DNA of 64,000 nucleotides. Origin: Pithys albifrons albifrons (taxonomy: Eukaryota; Chordata; Aves; Passeriformes; Thamnophilidae). The position numbers were made by a program, and so were the translations under genes. Below are positions 47,381 through 59,119 of this stretch, one piece after another. The stretch lies in contig NC_092485.1 of NCBI RefSeq assembly GCF_047495875.1, forward strand, positions 6,024,890 through 6,088,889, read 5' to 3'. Every line of letters starts with the position of its first letter. The first letter of the stretch is position 1. The notes under the pieces are model-generated. The model saw only the letters and a program-made list of their open reading frames with translations. It made no database searches and was not told the DNA's origin.

Positions 47381-50300
47381 TTTCTGGAGGGAGCAGCTCC
47401 AGCCTTTGGTATTCCTGCTTGGGAGCCCCATAGGGTTTGGTGCCAAGAAAGCACCACCTGGGGTTTTTTTCCTTTATTTTTTTCCCGATGTGGAGATGTG
47501 TGAGCAGAGTGAGCATCACCTCCTGCAGAGCTGCAGCCAGCTGTGAGGGACAGCAGCAGCAACATCTGGATGAGGGAATAGCAAAGATGGGGATGCAGCA
47601 GGAATTCTGCTGCCAGTAACAAAATGAGCATCTCTGACTGTTTGAAAAGACAAGGCTCAGAGTCTGAAAAAGCTGCAGAATGCCAGGATTTCTGTCTGTC
47701 TGAGTCTGCCTTTCCCTCCTCACATGTGCCAACTGCTAAAATGACTCATTTCTCCTTAGAAAGCTGCCTGCTCCCTTGGCACAGCCCTGCCTGGTGTCCT
47801 CATGGTGGGAGTGCTTCTCCTTTAGGGAAATGCAGCTGATCCCAGTCATTCCACACCAGGTTGTGGTGCAGCTGCAGATTTTTGCATGAAGATCCCAAGG
47901 AAAACAGGGCTGTGAAACACCTTGTGCTGCCCTGGGGTTCAGGGCAGGTGTCCCCTGAGCTGGGCAGGGCTCACCCCAGGGCAGCATCCTGAGCTTTGAT
48001 CCAGGCTGTGCAGGGGGAGTGTGGAACAACCCCCTTACCCCTGGGTGTAAATCCCCCCAGGAGCACACCCAGCACAGGGTAAATGCCACGGGCCTTCCTT
48101 GGCTCTGCCCATGGGGCAGTTATGGGCAGGGACACAGCTCGAGCAAATGGGAGGGTGTTTTTGGAGACAGGGAGTTCTGGAATGTCACTTGTGTAAGGGC
48201 ACTGTTATGGTTTGGGCTCCTTCAAGGGTTGGTGTAAGTAGAAAACTGGATTTATTGCTTTCTTTGTGCTGAATCAGGACTAACTTCAATAGAAGAGGCT
48301 TTGCCTTTACAACTGATCCATCCAAGGGCATTGAATTACTGAGTATTCCCCAGAGACAGGAATGTAAAATGGTGTGTGGAGCCATGGAGTGCCCTGGCAG
48401 AGCTCTGGGTACCTGGACACGCTCCAGCCCTGATCCCTGTGCAGCTGCCAGGGGAGCAGAGCTGGGCCCACTCCACACATGGCACAACAGCCTCGTGTCA
48501 GGACAGTCCTGGGTGTGGGATGTGGCTCCTCTCCTGTCCCTCACTGACAGATCAACCTCCAGGGCTTTCTCCTCCTGAATTCCCCAGACCACCAGGATTC
48601 CTGGAGCTGCTCAGGGAAAGTCAGGAGGGTTTGTGAATAAGGAATAACTTGCAGAAGACTCTGCATCTCTGACTGCCAGTTCACAGGATGGAAAACTGCA
48701 CTGGCTCAGGGAAGGGCTGGCTGGGACCTGCTCTCTGAGGCTGCTCCAGAGGCCTGGAGGGGCTGGTGCCAGTCCCTGTCAATCAGGGGCTTGTGCTGCA
48801 GCTCCTGTTCCCCTCCAGCCAGGAGGGGAAGCTCTGCTGCCCCCAGCTCACCTGTGCCAGTGCAGCAGGTCCCAGACAGGAGGGGCAGAAATGATGTGTG
48901 AGATGGATGAATGGATGGGAACAAAGCCTGGGGAGGGAGCAGGTCCTGCCATGGCACTGCCAGTGAGCTGGAGCCCAGCCAGGGGCTGAGGATCTCCAGG
49001 CATGTGCCAAATGAGAGAAACATGCCTGGCAGGGAAGGATTTCTGGTTAAAATATGAGGATCATAAAAACAAGTGTGTTTTCCCAGCTCCTGCCCACTCT
49101 CATTCACTTCATGTCCTGAGTGAATTATCAATATAATTATCTAGATAGAATTATCTGGAAAAAGCCTTTAATTCCACAGAACTTGGGTGTTTTGGAGTTT
49201 GACCCAGTTTTAGTGATAAGGCACTTGACTCAAATACCAGTTCTAGATCTAAATTGCCACCAGATCTTGGATTCTGGTTTAGGATTAATTTCATTTCAAT
49301 GGCCAAAGGCAAATACTGAAAAAATATTGTGGCCTGAATTTTTTTTTTTTGGTAATTTAATTAGGATCTTGGTCTGGTTTTGGGGCAGGACACAAAGTGG
49401 ATTAGGGGAGCAGTTGGCTCTTTAATTAGGGCCATTTCTCTTTCCCTAAAGCCGCCCCTTTGCTTGCCCAGAGGCAGCAGGACAGCTCCAGGGGTGCTGA
49501 GCAGGGCTGGGCACGGGGCTTACTGGGAATCCTCTCCTCTTGCTGGAATCCCACTGCAGAGGTCCCAAAGCTCTGACTGGGAATGCTACACGTGGCTATT
49601 TATGGAGACCAGGGACTGGGGCAAATATTTGTTCAGATTCCGATGCTTAATCTGCCACTGGTGGATTGTGTGGAAACGCTGAGCCCCTGCTGCTCCTCCA
49701 GCAATTGATATCCAGAGCCTCCATCTCCTCTCCTTCCAGCACTCCAAACACATTCCCCAGGATTAATTCTGCAGAAAATGGGCATGGCCTGGGTTCAGAC
49801 CCTGTGGCACCATCCGGTCCCAACCACCCAGGCAGGCACCGTGCCCTCTGTCTCATTTTGTGTGAGTGGCATCCAGAAACCCAACCCCAGGGACCCAGAG
49901 GATGGCACGGGGCAGGCACTGCCCTGCTGGGCACAGGCTGTGTGGGGGGACAGGGGATGGGAACAAGCTGGGGCTCCCTGGGGTTCAACACAGGCCACTG
50001 GGCTGGGCTGTCCTGCCTGGGGCAGCAGAGCCACCCACTGTGCACCCACCTCTGGTACCCCCCGGGGTCCCAGAGCCCCCCCCAAGTCCTGTTCTCAGCC
50101 ACCAGAACAGATCCCAGCTGAGGGTGAGGACTGAAGGCTCTGGAAGGACCCTCCATGTTCCCCAGCAGGGACAGATGGACACAGCCCCTCCTGCCCTGGG
50201 CTCGGTGCCTCCCACCACCAGTCCCAAACTGGGCTCACTGGGAGGGTCAGCCCAGCCCCACAGCTCGGGCAGCAGCAGCAGTGGGTGCAGGTTGGGGTGA

Positions 50301-50422
50301 TGGGGCAGAGCTGGGGAGGGTCTGGGGGGCTCAGTGATGTCTGACACAGTCCCAGCTGTCCCAGCATCGTCCCCCAAGAGCCACCCAGAGCAAGGAGACA
50401 AGTTTGCATTCAATGTACCATT

Positions 50423-50428
50423 TTTATT
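50423..50428 (-). terminator. Likely BAK1 polyadenylation signal
   Basis: TTTATT on plus is AATAAA on minus, about 2.7 kb beyond the BAK1 stop, followed by AT-rich sequence. Human BAK1 also has a long 3' UTR. Confidence 0.5.
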
Positions 50429-52819
50429 TTGACATATATATTATATAATTTAAAATACAGAATATTTGTGAGAGAAATGTTTTGTTTTTCAGATAAAAGC
50501 AACCCACCATGTCCCACACAGCCCCTTTGCTGCTGCCTGAAGGTGACCTGCAGACAGCTCCCACCCCATCTCCCTGCTGCTGCTGGGACAACCTGTCTTC
50601 CTCCTCTATCCTCCTGGAAAAAGAACTGTGTGCCTGTCCCTGCCCTCCAGAACCAGTGCAAAGTGCCCCTTCCTGCCCTGTCCCAGCCCCTTTCCCCCTC
50701 CTGGAGGGCTGGGAGAGAGCTGGGGGCACACTGGAGGGCTGGGCACGGAGCTGGGGGCACAACAGGGCAGGGCAGGGAAGAGCCAGAGTTGCTTCACCCG
50801 CAGGTGTAAAACCTCCCAGTGAGGAAGGGCTGGAGGGAGAGGAGGTTCTGACCAGAAAATGGCTTGGGCAGGTTCCCCCATCCAGAAGGAAGGAGTTGGA
50901 AGATGGTGAGATTAAAAAAGGCTCAGTAAACGAGACTCTCCCTTTAGCAGAGAAGTACCAGGAGCCACGAGAACCTCGGGCTGTGGCCATGCAGTGACAG
51001 GGCACAGCACCACACTCCAATCCCACAGTCCCAGTCCAAGCTTTTTTCCACGAGTTACCCAGTGCTGGGAAGGCTGATGAGAGCAGGGGGAGGCAATGCC
51101 TGGGGTCCTGAGAAATCCTCCCTGCAAATCCCCTGAGAAAACGGGTAACACGGACACTTCTTTTTGTACAGCACCTAGTTAAAAGTTCTCTTCTCTGTCC
51201 TGGCATCCCAGACTTCACTTAAGGCTCAATCCTCTACCATAAATATGAAAAATACTCTTTACATGAAGCCTGCTGGCCATACAGCTACATTTGGTTTGCA
51301 AAGGAAAACACTTTATCTGGGAAATATGAGAATAAATTACAAGCAGCAAAAGCTCTCCCCAGTCTGTTAGAGTTCCAGAGTGTGTCTGAAGTAGTGACTG
51401 AAAACTGATGTGCTGGGTTTTTATCGAGGATCTCCAAAAAGTCCTTCTGGAGACACAACCCAAGCAGAGAACCAGCCTGGGGGACAATGATTTGTCAACA
51501 GTGGCTGATTAAGGGAAAATGGAAATAACGATTAATTCATTTTCATCATGGCAAAAAGGCTCCATCTGGTGGTGTTTGCACCCAAAAAGAAGGTAAGGAG
51601 GAGGGTGGGAACTGCAGATCATACTGGTTAGACTGGTTTACAGCAGAGAAGAGTCTTGAACTTGAGGAAGTCTCAAGATGGGAGAAGGGGTGGCACGATG
51701 GGAAATGGAGTTGTGTGTGAATAAATGCCAAGAAATGCACTTGGCAAGGGACAAATGAGCCAGGTGGGCACAGGTGAGGCTGCCCAGAGCCAGCACTGCC
51801 AGGCCACGGGGCAGCTGTGCCTGCACAGCACAAACGCCACAGCAGAGGGAGATAAAGAGCAAATACAGAGTAAATATCTTAATGCCTTTCTATTAAGCAC
51901 AGTCCAGAGCACTCCCGCCAGGGAAAGGGATACTGCAGGAACAAGCTCAGAAGGACCTTGATATGGAAACAGATTAAAAAGTTTGCTATTCAGTTAAAAA
52001 GAGGCAGGAACAGGAGGGATGTGAGTATTAAAAAATTAAAGCTGGTCCTGCCTAGGCAGCTGCAAGGGGAGAGGAGGGAGGTGTGAGGGAGAGGAGGGAG
52101 GGGGTCCTGCCACTGAGCTCAGGCAGGACATGGAGCTTAAACTCCCTGTTTTGCAAAAGTTGGGAAGTTTTGGGATGGGGGAGTGGAGCTTCCCTCCCTC
52201 CCCCAGAAATGGTACTCAAGCATCATCAGGAAGGGAACAAGGTCAAGTCACTGCCCTGGCCTGGGGGCAGCCAGGGCACAGCACAGAGCAGGGCCAGGGA
52301 TGGGATGCAGCCCCAGAGCCTCCCACTGACAGCCAGGGATGCCAGCTGGGCAGTCTGGCTGCTTCTTGCATCTGAGTCTACAGGTGGGTGGGCAGGGAAG
52401 AGCTGCCTGTTCCCACCATGGAGCACCCACAGGATTTTAGTGTTTGGAAACCTGTTGGTGCTTCCCAGGTGAGCCCCTGAGGTCGTGGGGGGCTGTGAGG
52501 CTGCACCCCAGCCCTGCACCCCCTGAGCCCTGGGGAGCTGCAGGCCCAGGCTGGGCAGGTAACAGCTGCCAGAGGATGGGCAGGTGGAGAGTTCCTATAA
52601 AAAGGGGTTGGGATGTCTGTTAAAAAGCTGGAGAAGGCTCAAGTACTGGGCTCAGGAGCAGGGGGAAGGTGAAGCAGTCCCACATGGGCTCACAGACAAC
52701 AATTGCAGCAGCCAGGGCTGCAAAACCCCCTCAAACACAGGGAGGGGCCAGGCTGGACCTGGCAGAGGTGAAAGGGGGGGTCTGAACCTGTCTGACGAGT
52801 GGCCAAGACCCTACACTGG

Positions 52820-52853
52820 CACACACACACACACACACACACAGACACACACA
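52820..52853. repeat. (CA)n microsatellite
   Basis: CA repeat with a single interruption (acagac), in the inferred BAK1 3' UTR. Confidence 0.88.
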
Positions 52854-53120
52854 GAGGCATCACCAACACACCTCTGTTCTTCCAGAGCACCTGGGGGTCC
52901 CAGCAATGCCCCATCAGTCAGGCCCCACCCTCAGCAGCTTGATGAGACATCAAAAAGACAACGAAGTGGAAACCTCCACTTCTCTCCATGGCCCTGTGGT
53001 GGGAGGGGGTCCAAGCCATGCCCTCTCTCAGAGGCTCCTTGAATCTCCCTCTGCTGGGAGATGTCAGTGCAGAGCAGAGAACTGAGAGAGCACCTGGCCA
53101 GACCCCCGGCCCCTGCCCCG

Positions 53121-56100
53121 TCACTGCCTGAGGAAGCGCCACACCAAGTGCCCCACCACAATCACCACCATCAACACCAGCATGGACCTCATGTGAACAT
53201 TGTCCAGGTTGAGTGCAGCCACCTGGCAGGGAACAGAGACACTGCAGTTAGTCCTGCTGGAGCCAGACCCTCTGCACAGCCTCTGCTCCCCCTGGGACCC
53301 CCCAGACCCTCTGCACAGCCCCTGCTGCCCCTGTGATCCCCCCCAGACCCTCTGCACAGCCCCTGCTGCCCTGGGCCCCCTTCCACACCCCCAGCACAGC
53401 CCCTTCTGCCCGTGTCCCCCCCACCCCTCCAGTCCAGCCCGTGTGCCCCCTCCAGCCCCTGTGCCCCCTCCCCAGCCCCCCCCAGCCCCTGTGCCCCCTC
53501 CCCAGCTCCCCCCCCAGCCCCTGTGCCCCCTCCTCAGCCCCTCCCCAGCCCCTGTGCCCCCTTCTCAGCCCCTCCCCAGCCCCTGTGCCCCCTCCCCAGC
53601 CCCCCCCAGCCTCTGTGCCCCCTCCCCAGCCCCCCCCACCCCCTGTGCCCTCTCCCCAGCCCCTGTGCTCTCTCCCCAGCCCCCCCCAGCCCCTGTGCCC
53701 CCTCCCCAGCCCCCATGCCCCCTCCCCAGCCCCCCCCCAGCCCCCGTGCCCCCCAGCCCGGCTCACCCATCCTCCCTGCTGGGCGATCCAGTGGGTGATG
53801 CGATGCTGCACCATGAACTTGACGATGCAGCGGGTGATGCTGCTCAGGAAGCCGCGCAGCCCGTGCCGGTACACGTGTATGGCCATGCGGTACCCGAAGC
53901 TCAGCAGCGCGATCACGCGGCCCCAGTTGATGCCACTCTCGAACAGGCTGCAGGGAATGAGTCCCTGCTCAGAGCCCCAGCTCAGCCTCCCGGAGCTGCC
54001 CAGTGGCACCGTCAGGACCAGAGGAAACGGCCCCAAGTGGCAGCAGGGAAAGTTTAAGGTGGAGATGAGGGAAATTTTTTTTCACTGAAATGGTTGGCAC
54101 GGGGCAGTGGTGGAGTCACCATCCCTGGGCAGATTTAATGTGGCACGTGGGGACATGGTTTAGTGGTGGCCTTGGCAGTGGTGGGGGAACAGCTGGACTC
54201 AATGATCGTAGAGGGTTTTTCCAACCCAAACAGCTCTGTGATTCTGCAGTTACAGGGCTGGGGATGCTGCACCAGTCTCGAGGCTCATCCCAGTCACACA
54301 CACTGGTGATTTTGTGGCTGGAAGAGGCTCTCAAATCTACCTACTTGATGCTCCTGCTCCAGGGTTTGGCTGCTGAGGGCAGGTTTGGCACTGACTTATC
54401 TAGACCAGTTTTTGAAGGTGTTTTTCCCAGCTTCCAGCAAGACAAGCAAAAAGGCAAAAAAGGGAATAAGAAAATAATAAAAAGGGAGACTGAGGCCCTG
54501 TGTTTCAATCTGCTGCCCTGCACTGGTGGTCCCTGCCTGCACTGCTCCCTGCAGAGCCTTGGCACAGGTACGGAGGGAGAGGGGAGTTAGAACCCTGTAG
54601 GGAACACAGAGAACAGGAGCACAGGGAGAGGGACAGGGTTAATTTACCTGTGTGTGTTATTGCCTCAGCCAGCACAGCTTCCCGGACAGGGGAGCAGGAA
54701 AAGGACAGAAGAGAAGCAGTTAGACACAAACACCAAGCAGAGAGTGCAGGGACAGGGCTGTGCAAAGCCAGGTGTGCTCAGAGGAGCCTTGGGAACCCAG
54801 AGAACCCTCCTGCCTCTACCACAGATCTACCTGACCCTGGGCAAACCATTCAATGTGCAGTGTCCTGGTTTTTCTGCAGCCAGAGAGGGTGAGCACTGAA
54901 CTCCCTGATGCCACCCTGATCCAAGCCTGTACCTCAGGCAGTCAGGGCAGGGAGCTGCCCAGGTCTGTGCCCTCCCTCCTCACCTGTTGCTGTGCTTTGA
55001 GAGGGTGAGCTGGGGCAGAGCTGGGGAAGGGGCGAGGGTGTGACTGGCAGCCCCGCACCCGTCTGACCTGCCCTGCCCCAGGAGGAGGCTGCCAGCCTGC
55101 CCAGGCCTTACCTGGAGGCGATCTTGGTGAAGTGCTCCAAGGCGTTGGTGTCCGTGAGCTGCAGCGTGTTCAGCATGGAGCAGAACTCGGGGTCGTAGCG
55201 CCGGTAAATGTCGTCGCCGATAATGGCCAAGCGTCGTCCCGCCTGACTGACAGTGCTGCCGGAGGGAGGAGGAGTGGGCAGGTGAGCAGCACCGAAGGGG
55301 GCTCTGCCACAGCAGCTGAGGGTGTGCACAGGGCTGGGGGCAGAGATTTACCTCTCCATGTCCTGCTGGATTTGCTCCATCTCTGGGTCCGTGGGCACCT
55401 GCGGCCCCCTCTCCTCCCTCTCCTGCTGGTAGCGGTAGAAGGCATAGCTCCGGAACACCCCCTCGGCCTCCGCTGCCACCTGCTCCTCTACAGACACAAG
55501 AAGGAGAAGAGTCAAATGAGAAGCTCATCTTCCCCCTCTCCCAAACTGGAAAGAGACCATTCCCTCATTTTCAACCTAAATTTGTGCCATTTGTATTAAC
55601 ACCAGCCTTTTGCAGTAAACCCAAAAAAGACTCAAATTAGGCCTCAGAAAACTAATTTTGAAGTCAGTTATGCACCTAAGGGGCACAGCCTACCTGTGGA
55701 ATCCAAGTTCGGCAAGAGGCAGCCCTGGGACTGTCACAACACAAACCAGATGTTGGAGTGCTTGGCAGCTCTCTCCCCTCTCGATAAGGACATTGCTCAG
55801 CACAAACAACTCAGGAATCTCAGATCCAAACTCAACCTGGATGCAAAGCTCAGCCTAGTGCTGCCCATCAGCCCTCAGCAAACAGTCTTGGTTTTCTGTG
55901 TCACTGTGGGTTGTGCCCTTGTGTGCACAAGCAGTGACTTGATGAGCAAAAAATTTGGTCATTTTAGCCGATTGAATCCCATGACTGGTCTCACGTGCCC
56001 ATCAGCGATGCCAGGGCAGGGACTGCAGCTTCTGCTGGGGCTGCTGGCAGGAGAAGAAGGGAAAGAAGATTGTGGATAACTTGGAAACTGTAGCCCAGAG

Positions 56101-59079
56101 AGGGACCTCCCCATCCTTGTCAGCAGATAACAGCCAGGTGATGGGGTGACCTGAACTGCTCCAGCACAATCACGTGTGAGAAATGCCCAAATCCCCTCTC
56201 TGCTCACAAGCACTGGTGGGGTCTGTCAGGGGGGAAGGCCAGGGCTGCTGGGGCAGCTGAGCCTGGGCTTGAGCACCACAACTCCCTCCCCTGCTCGTGT
56301 AAACATGCAGGGCTTGGCACACCAGACATTCCAGGTTCAGCGGGGAATGTGCCCGTTGGGAACGTCCCCCGGCTGTGACCGCCTCGGGCACCTCTGGCTC
56401 TGGGCAGGCAGGAAGTGAGGCAGGAAACTGGTGTCCACCTGTGTGCACCTGTCCGTGATGGCTCCAGCCCCACACGGGCCCCTGTGCCCACAGTACCTTC
56501 TCCAGCCCCACACGTGCCCCTGTGCCCACAGTGCTCAGGGATGCCCAGGACCTGCCCCTCTGGCACTGGGAGCCCCTGGTGAGGTGTTTCACCCCCATGG
56601 GGACTGGTACCTTATCACACACGTTACGTGGCTCCAGGGAAAGTCCCTGCTCCGTCACGGGATGTCTTGGATCAGAGCTCAGTTTCGGTGGCTCCAGAAT
56701 TAATGTGGTCTGGGGCAGAGGCTCCCAAACCACTGTCAGCCCTGCTGAACGACCCCACAGGCTTGGGGAGCTGGTCCTGAGGGACCACTAACAATGTTCT
56801 TCTCAGTTTCTTTTCTGAGATAAAAACTTGTATGGGACAGGAGTGGTGGGGCTGGATCAGTGCTTGGCTCCTTTGGCAGAGCATCACACTCAGGGTGGAG
56901 ATTCACAGACACAAGTGGGGTGCAAGGGCCAGGTCAGTGAACCTCCTGGGGGAAGCTGAGGGGTGCAGGATCCTGCAGAACCACGAATTTGGGGGATTGT
57001 CCTGCCAGGCTGGTGAGAGCAGGTCCAGCAGCAGTGCAGCTGCAGCCAACCCAGCTAAAAACCTCATCCCACCATCCCAGTGTATCCAGAATGGCCACAC
57101 AGCTCTCCAGCACCTGCAATCTGCATTTCCAATCTGAGATGTTCCTGCCTGAGCAACATCCCAGGGCTGGGAACTGAGAAACTGGCCTGGTGGACACAGC
57201 TGTCCTGACCCCATACCCAGGTCCTGCCTGGTCCCACCTCTCTGCCCCACATGGCCCAGCCCTGGAGGGGTCTGGGGATGGGACCTGTCGTGCTCAGGTT
57301 ACACTGAATCCAGGCTGGGTAAACTGAGGGAAATGACAAACTCTGTTGCTGTGTTTTCAGGGGGTTGTTTTTTGTTTTGCAGAAACAGGTTTATTTGGTG
57401 GCAAACAAATCTCACCTTCTGGGAACCAGGGGAGCCCAGGAAGGCTCCACTGAGAAAACGAAACTGTCTGACTCAGAGTTTCAGGGAAAGGAGGACAAAC
57501 ACACAGTCAGACAGAAGAGGAAACGGGTGCACCAAATAATCCCTGGTTTTATTACCCCAGGTGCTATTTTTAGTAACACAAGCACAGAAGAACCGACAAG
57601 GGCTCACAGTGATGCCCAAGCAAATCCTTGAGCAGCAGAAAAATCTCTTCTGCATCCAAAGATAAGCAAACAGAACCCCAAATGAACTCCAGGCTCAACC
57701 CCTGTGACAAAAGCCTCCTTCCATCCCACAGTCCCACGGCACGTGCTGTGAAAGCTCCACAGTCCACCTTCCCCTGGAGTCCACAAGCCTTCTGCCCAAG
57801 AGGCATGAGAGATCCCACCTCCAAATTCCAGAGGAACACCCTGAGTTTTGGGAAGCAGAGGGATGCCAGGACAGCCAGGAAGTGTCTGCAAGTAAACACG
57901 AACTGTGACTGTCACTCAGCGTGGGCAGAGCTCAGGGCCTGACCCTCTCACTGGTTTTTCACTGCACCATCTCATTGGCCTCAACAGGAAATCAGCACAT
58001 GCAAACACCTGCTCCTGTTTGTGTATTTTCATACCTCCTGGACTTGGGTGTGGGAAGCACAGGGAATTCTGCCTTCCAGTGTAATCACAGGATCTGGCAC
58101 AAAAGGAACTCCGAGATGGAGAAGAGACCAGGCAATACCAGAGCATAAGTAACAGTCAGGCCAATGACAGAGCTCTGAGCTGGGCCTGAACTTGAGTCCC
58201 CAAAGGGTTTAGTGCAGCTCCCAGTCCCTAGTGTTGACAGAGCTGACTCAGGTGATTTCCAGCTCACCTGCATAAGGTCAAGGAGTCACCACATTCCACA
58301 GCAGCATCTTATCATTTTGGGATGAAATGGGAGCTGAGGGTTTTCCCGGGTTCCTCTCAGCCCTGTTCCCAGGTTTGCACACCCATTGGTGTGCCATGCC
58401 ATGGCACAGCCTGCTGGGCTGGGCTCACACATGGACAGACTGACCCATTCAGCTCTGCCAAGGCAGGGGACGCAGCGTCACCCGCAGGGCCAGACACTGA
58501 GAGCCACTGCCCCAGACCGAGGCGTGTTCTCCTCTGTGACCTGAACCCCACACACGTCCTGCTCTCTCATCCTTAGGGCAGGGAAAGTAAACAGGCACCA
58601 GAGTATCCCATCCAGCAGCTCCCTCACACTTGGTGCCTCTCAACCCCACCTTGCTGCCCACCATGTTAATCCAATGCCAAGCACAGAATCCTTGACAGTT
58701 TTGGGTTGGAAGGGACCTTAAAGCTCACCCAGTGTCACCCCCTGCCTTGTGCAGGGACACCTTCCACTAGACCAGTTCGTGCCAAGCCCTGTCTGACCTG
58801 GCAACTCCCAAAAGCACCAAGCACAATCTCTCCTAGTTCAATTCAGAAGGCATTATGGATTTGTTATCCCAGCTTTGCAAAGGGCCCTGAAGGAAGAAAA
58901 TCCCATCTTATCAAAGCAACACAGCCGGGAATAAAAAAAAATAAATCAAGGGTGTAAAGTGCTTCCTGCCCTGAACCTCAGCAGCCCTTACCTGAGCTGA
59001 GCTCCCGGGACGGGCTGTGCCTGCTGCTCCCACCGTGTTCTGGTCCCCGTGGTGGGTCCCCTTCGCCCCCTGAGGCCAT
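53121..59079 (-). CDS. BAK1: BCL2 antagonist/killer 1, pro-apoptotic effector
   Basis: Five coding exons on the minus strand: 58992–59079 (ATG at 59079), 55352–55487, 55112–55255, 53767–53947 and 53121–53222 (TGA). All phases close to 216 residues; human BAK1 has 211. BAK sits in the outer mitochondrial membrane and, once activated by BH3 proteins, oligomerises and releases cytochrome c. BH3 is GRRLAIIGDDI at 81–91 (Leu84, Asp89). BH1 is SGINWGRVIALLSFGYR from 127, and BH2 ends in HWIAQQGGW at 175–183. The C-terminal anchor, roughly 184–212, is hydrophobic and ends VWRFLRQ. The Cys corresponding to human Cys166 is Arg, while other cysteines occur in exons 3 and 4. The N-terminus is divergent. 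BAX and BOK are excluded by the AIIGDDI BH3 and the C-terminal anchor sequence. Confidence 0.97.
53265..53762. repeat. C-rich minisatellite filling BAK1 intron 4
   Basis: About 53265–53400 has three to four units near 39 bp (gaccctctgcacagcccctg, then ctgcccctgtgatcccccca). About 53410–53760 has irregular units of 25–45 bp around ccccagcccctgtgccccct. Together they take nearly the whole 544-bp intron. The strand transcribed into BAK1 RNA is G-rich with many runs of four to seven G. Confidence 0.9.
54045..54245 (+). mobile_element. CR1 LINE 3' fragment in BAK1 intron
   Basis: 'gggaaagtttaaggtggaga' then gggaaattttttttcactg, and agctggactcaatgatcgtagagggtttttccaaccc, typical of a CR1 tail ending ctctgtgattctg. 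Confidence 0.85.
56461..56535. repeat. Two-copy tandem repeat in BAK1 intron
   Basis: tccagccccacacgggcccc followed by tgtgcccacagt occurs twice, about 41 bases apart, with one substitution. Confidence 0.75.
58683..58805 (-). mobile_element. CR1 LINE 3' fragment in BAK1 intron
   Basis: 'cagttttgggttggaaggga' then ccttaaagctcacccagtg, and gcagggacaccttccactagacca, in reverse orientation. Confidence 0.88.
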
Positions 59080-59119
59080 TGTAGAGATGCCTGGGAATTC
59101 AGCTGCACCTGGAACACGA

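Larger units (their letters stand above)
40830..50395. other. About 9.5 kb without a recognisable gene
   Basis: No conserved exon was recognised between TSPO2 and the 3' end of BAK1. The stretch contains a (TG)n tract, a 35-bp tandem repeat, two CR1 fragments, a small CpG-rich patch near 44150–44300 and a broader GC-rich part at about 45000–45860. UNC5CL, which is next to TSPO2 in mammals, is not seen. One or more non-coding TSPO2 exons could lie here. Confidence 0.55.
50400..53120 (-). other. BAK1: BAK1 3' untranslated region (inferred)
   Basis: This is about 2.7 kb of non-coding sequence after the BAK1 stop, ending at an AATAAA. It contains a (CA)n tract at 52820–52853. The extent is inferred. 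Confidence 0.45.

Noticed and set aside
46820..47503. 227-codon plus-strand frame
   Set aside because: Its second half is a translated CR1 fragment and the first half has no recognisable family or splice partner.
48190..48330. Possible retroviral LTR fragment
   Set aside because: Only a vague resemblance at its start. No paired terminal repeat, primer-binding site or coding remnant was seen.
40830..50395. UNC5CL expected by mammalian synteny
   Set aside because: No ZU5 or death-domain-like frame was recognised on either strand. A profile search would settle it.
53200..54088. Pro-rich plus-strand and Gly-rich minus-strand frames of 250–285 codons
   Set aside because: Created by the C-rich minisatellite in BAK1 intron 4. 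The minus frame only briefly overlaps the true BAK1 exon.
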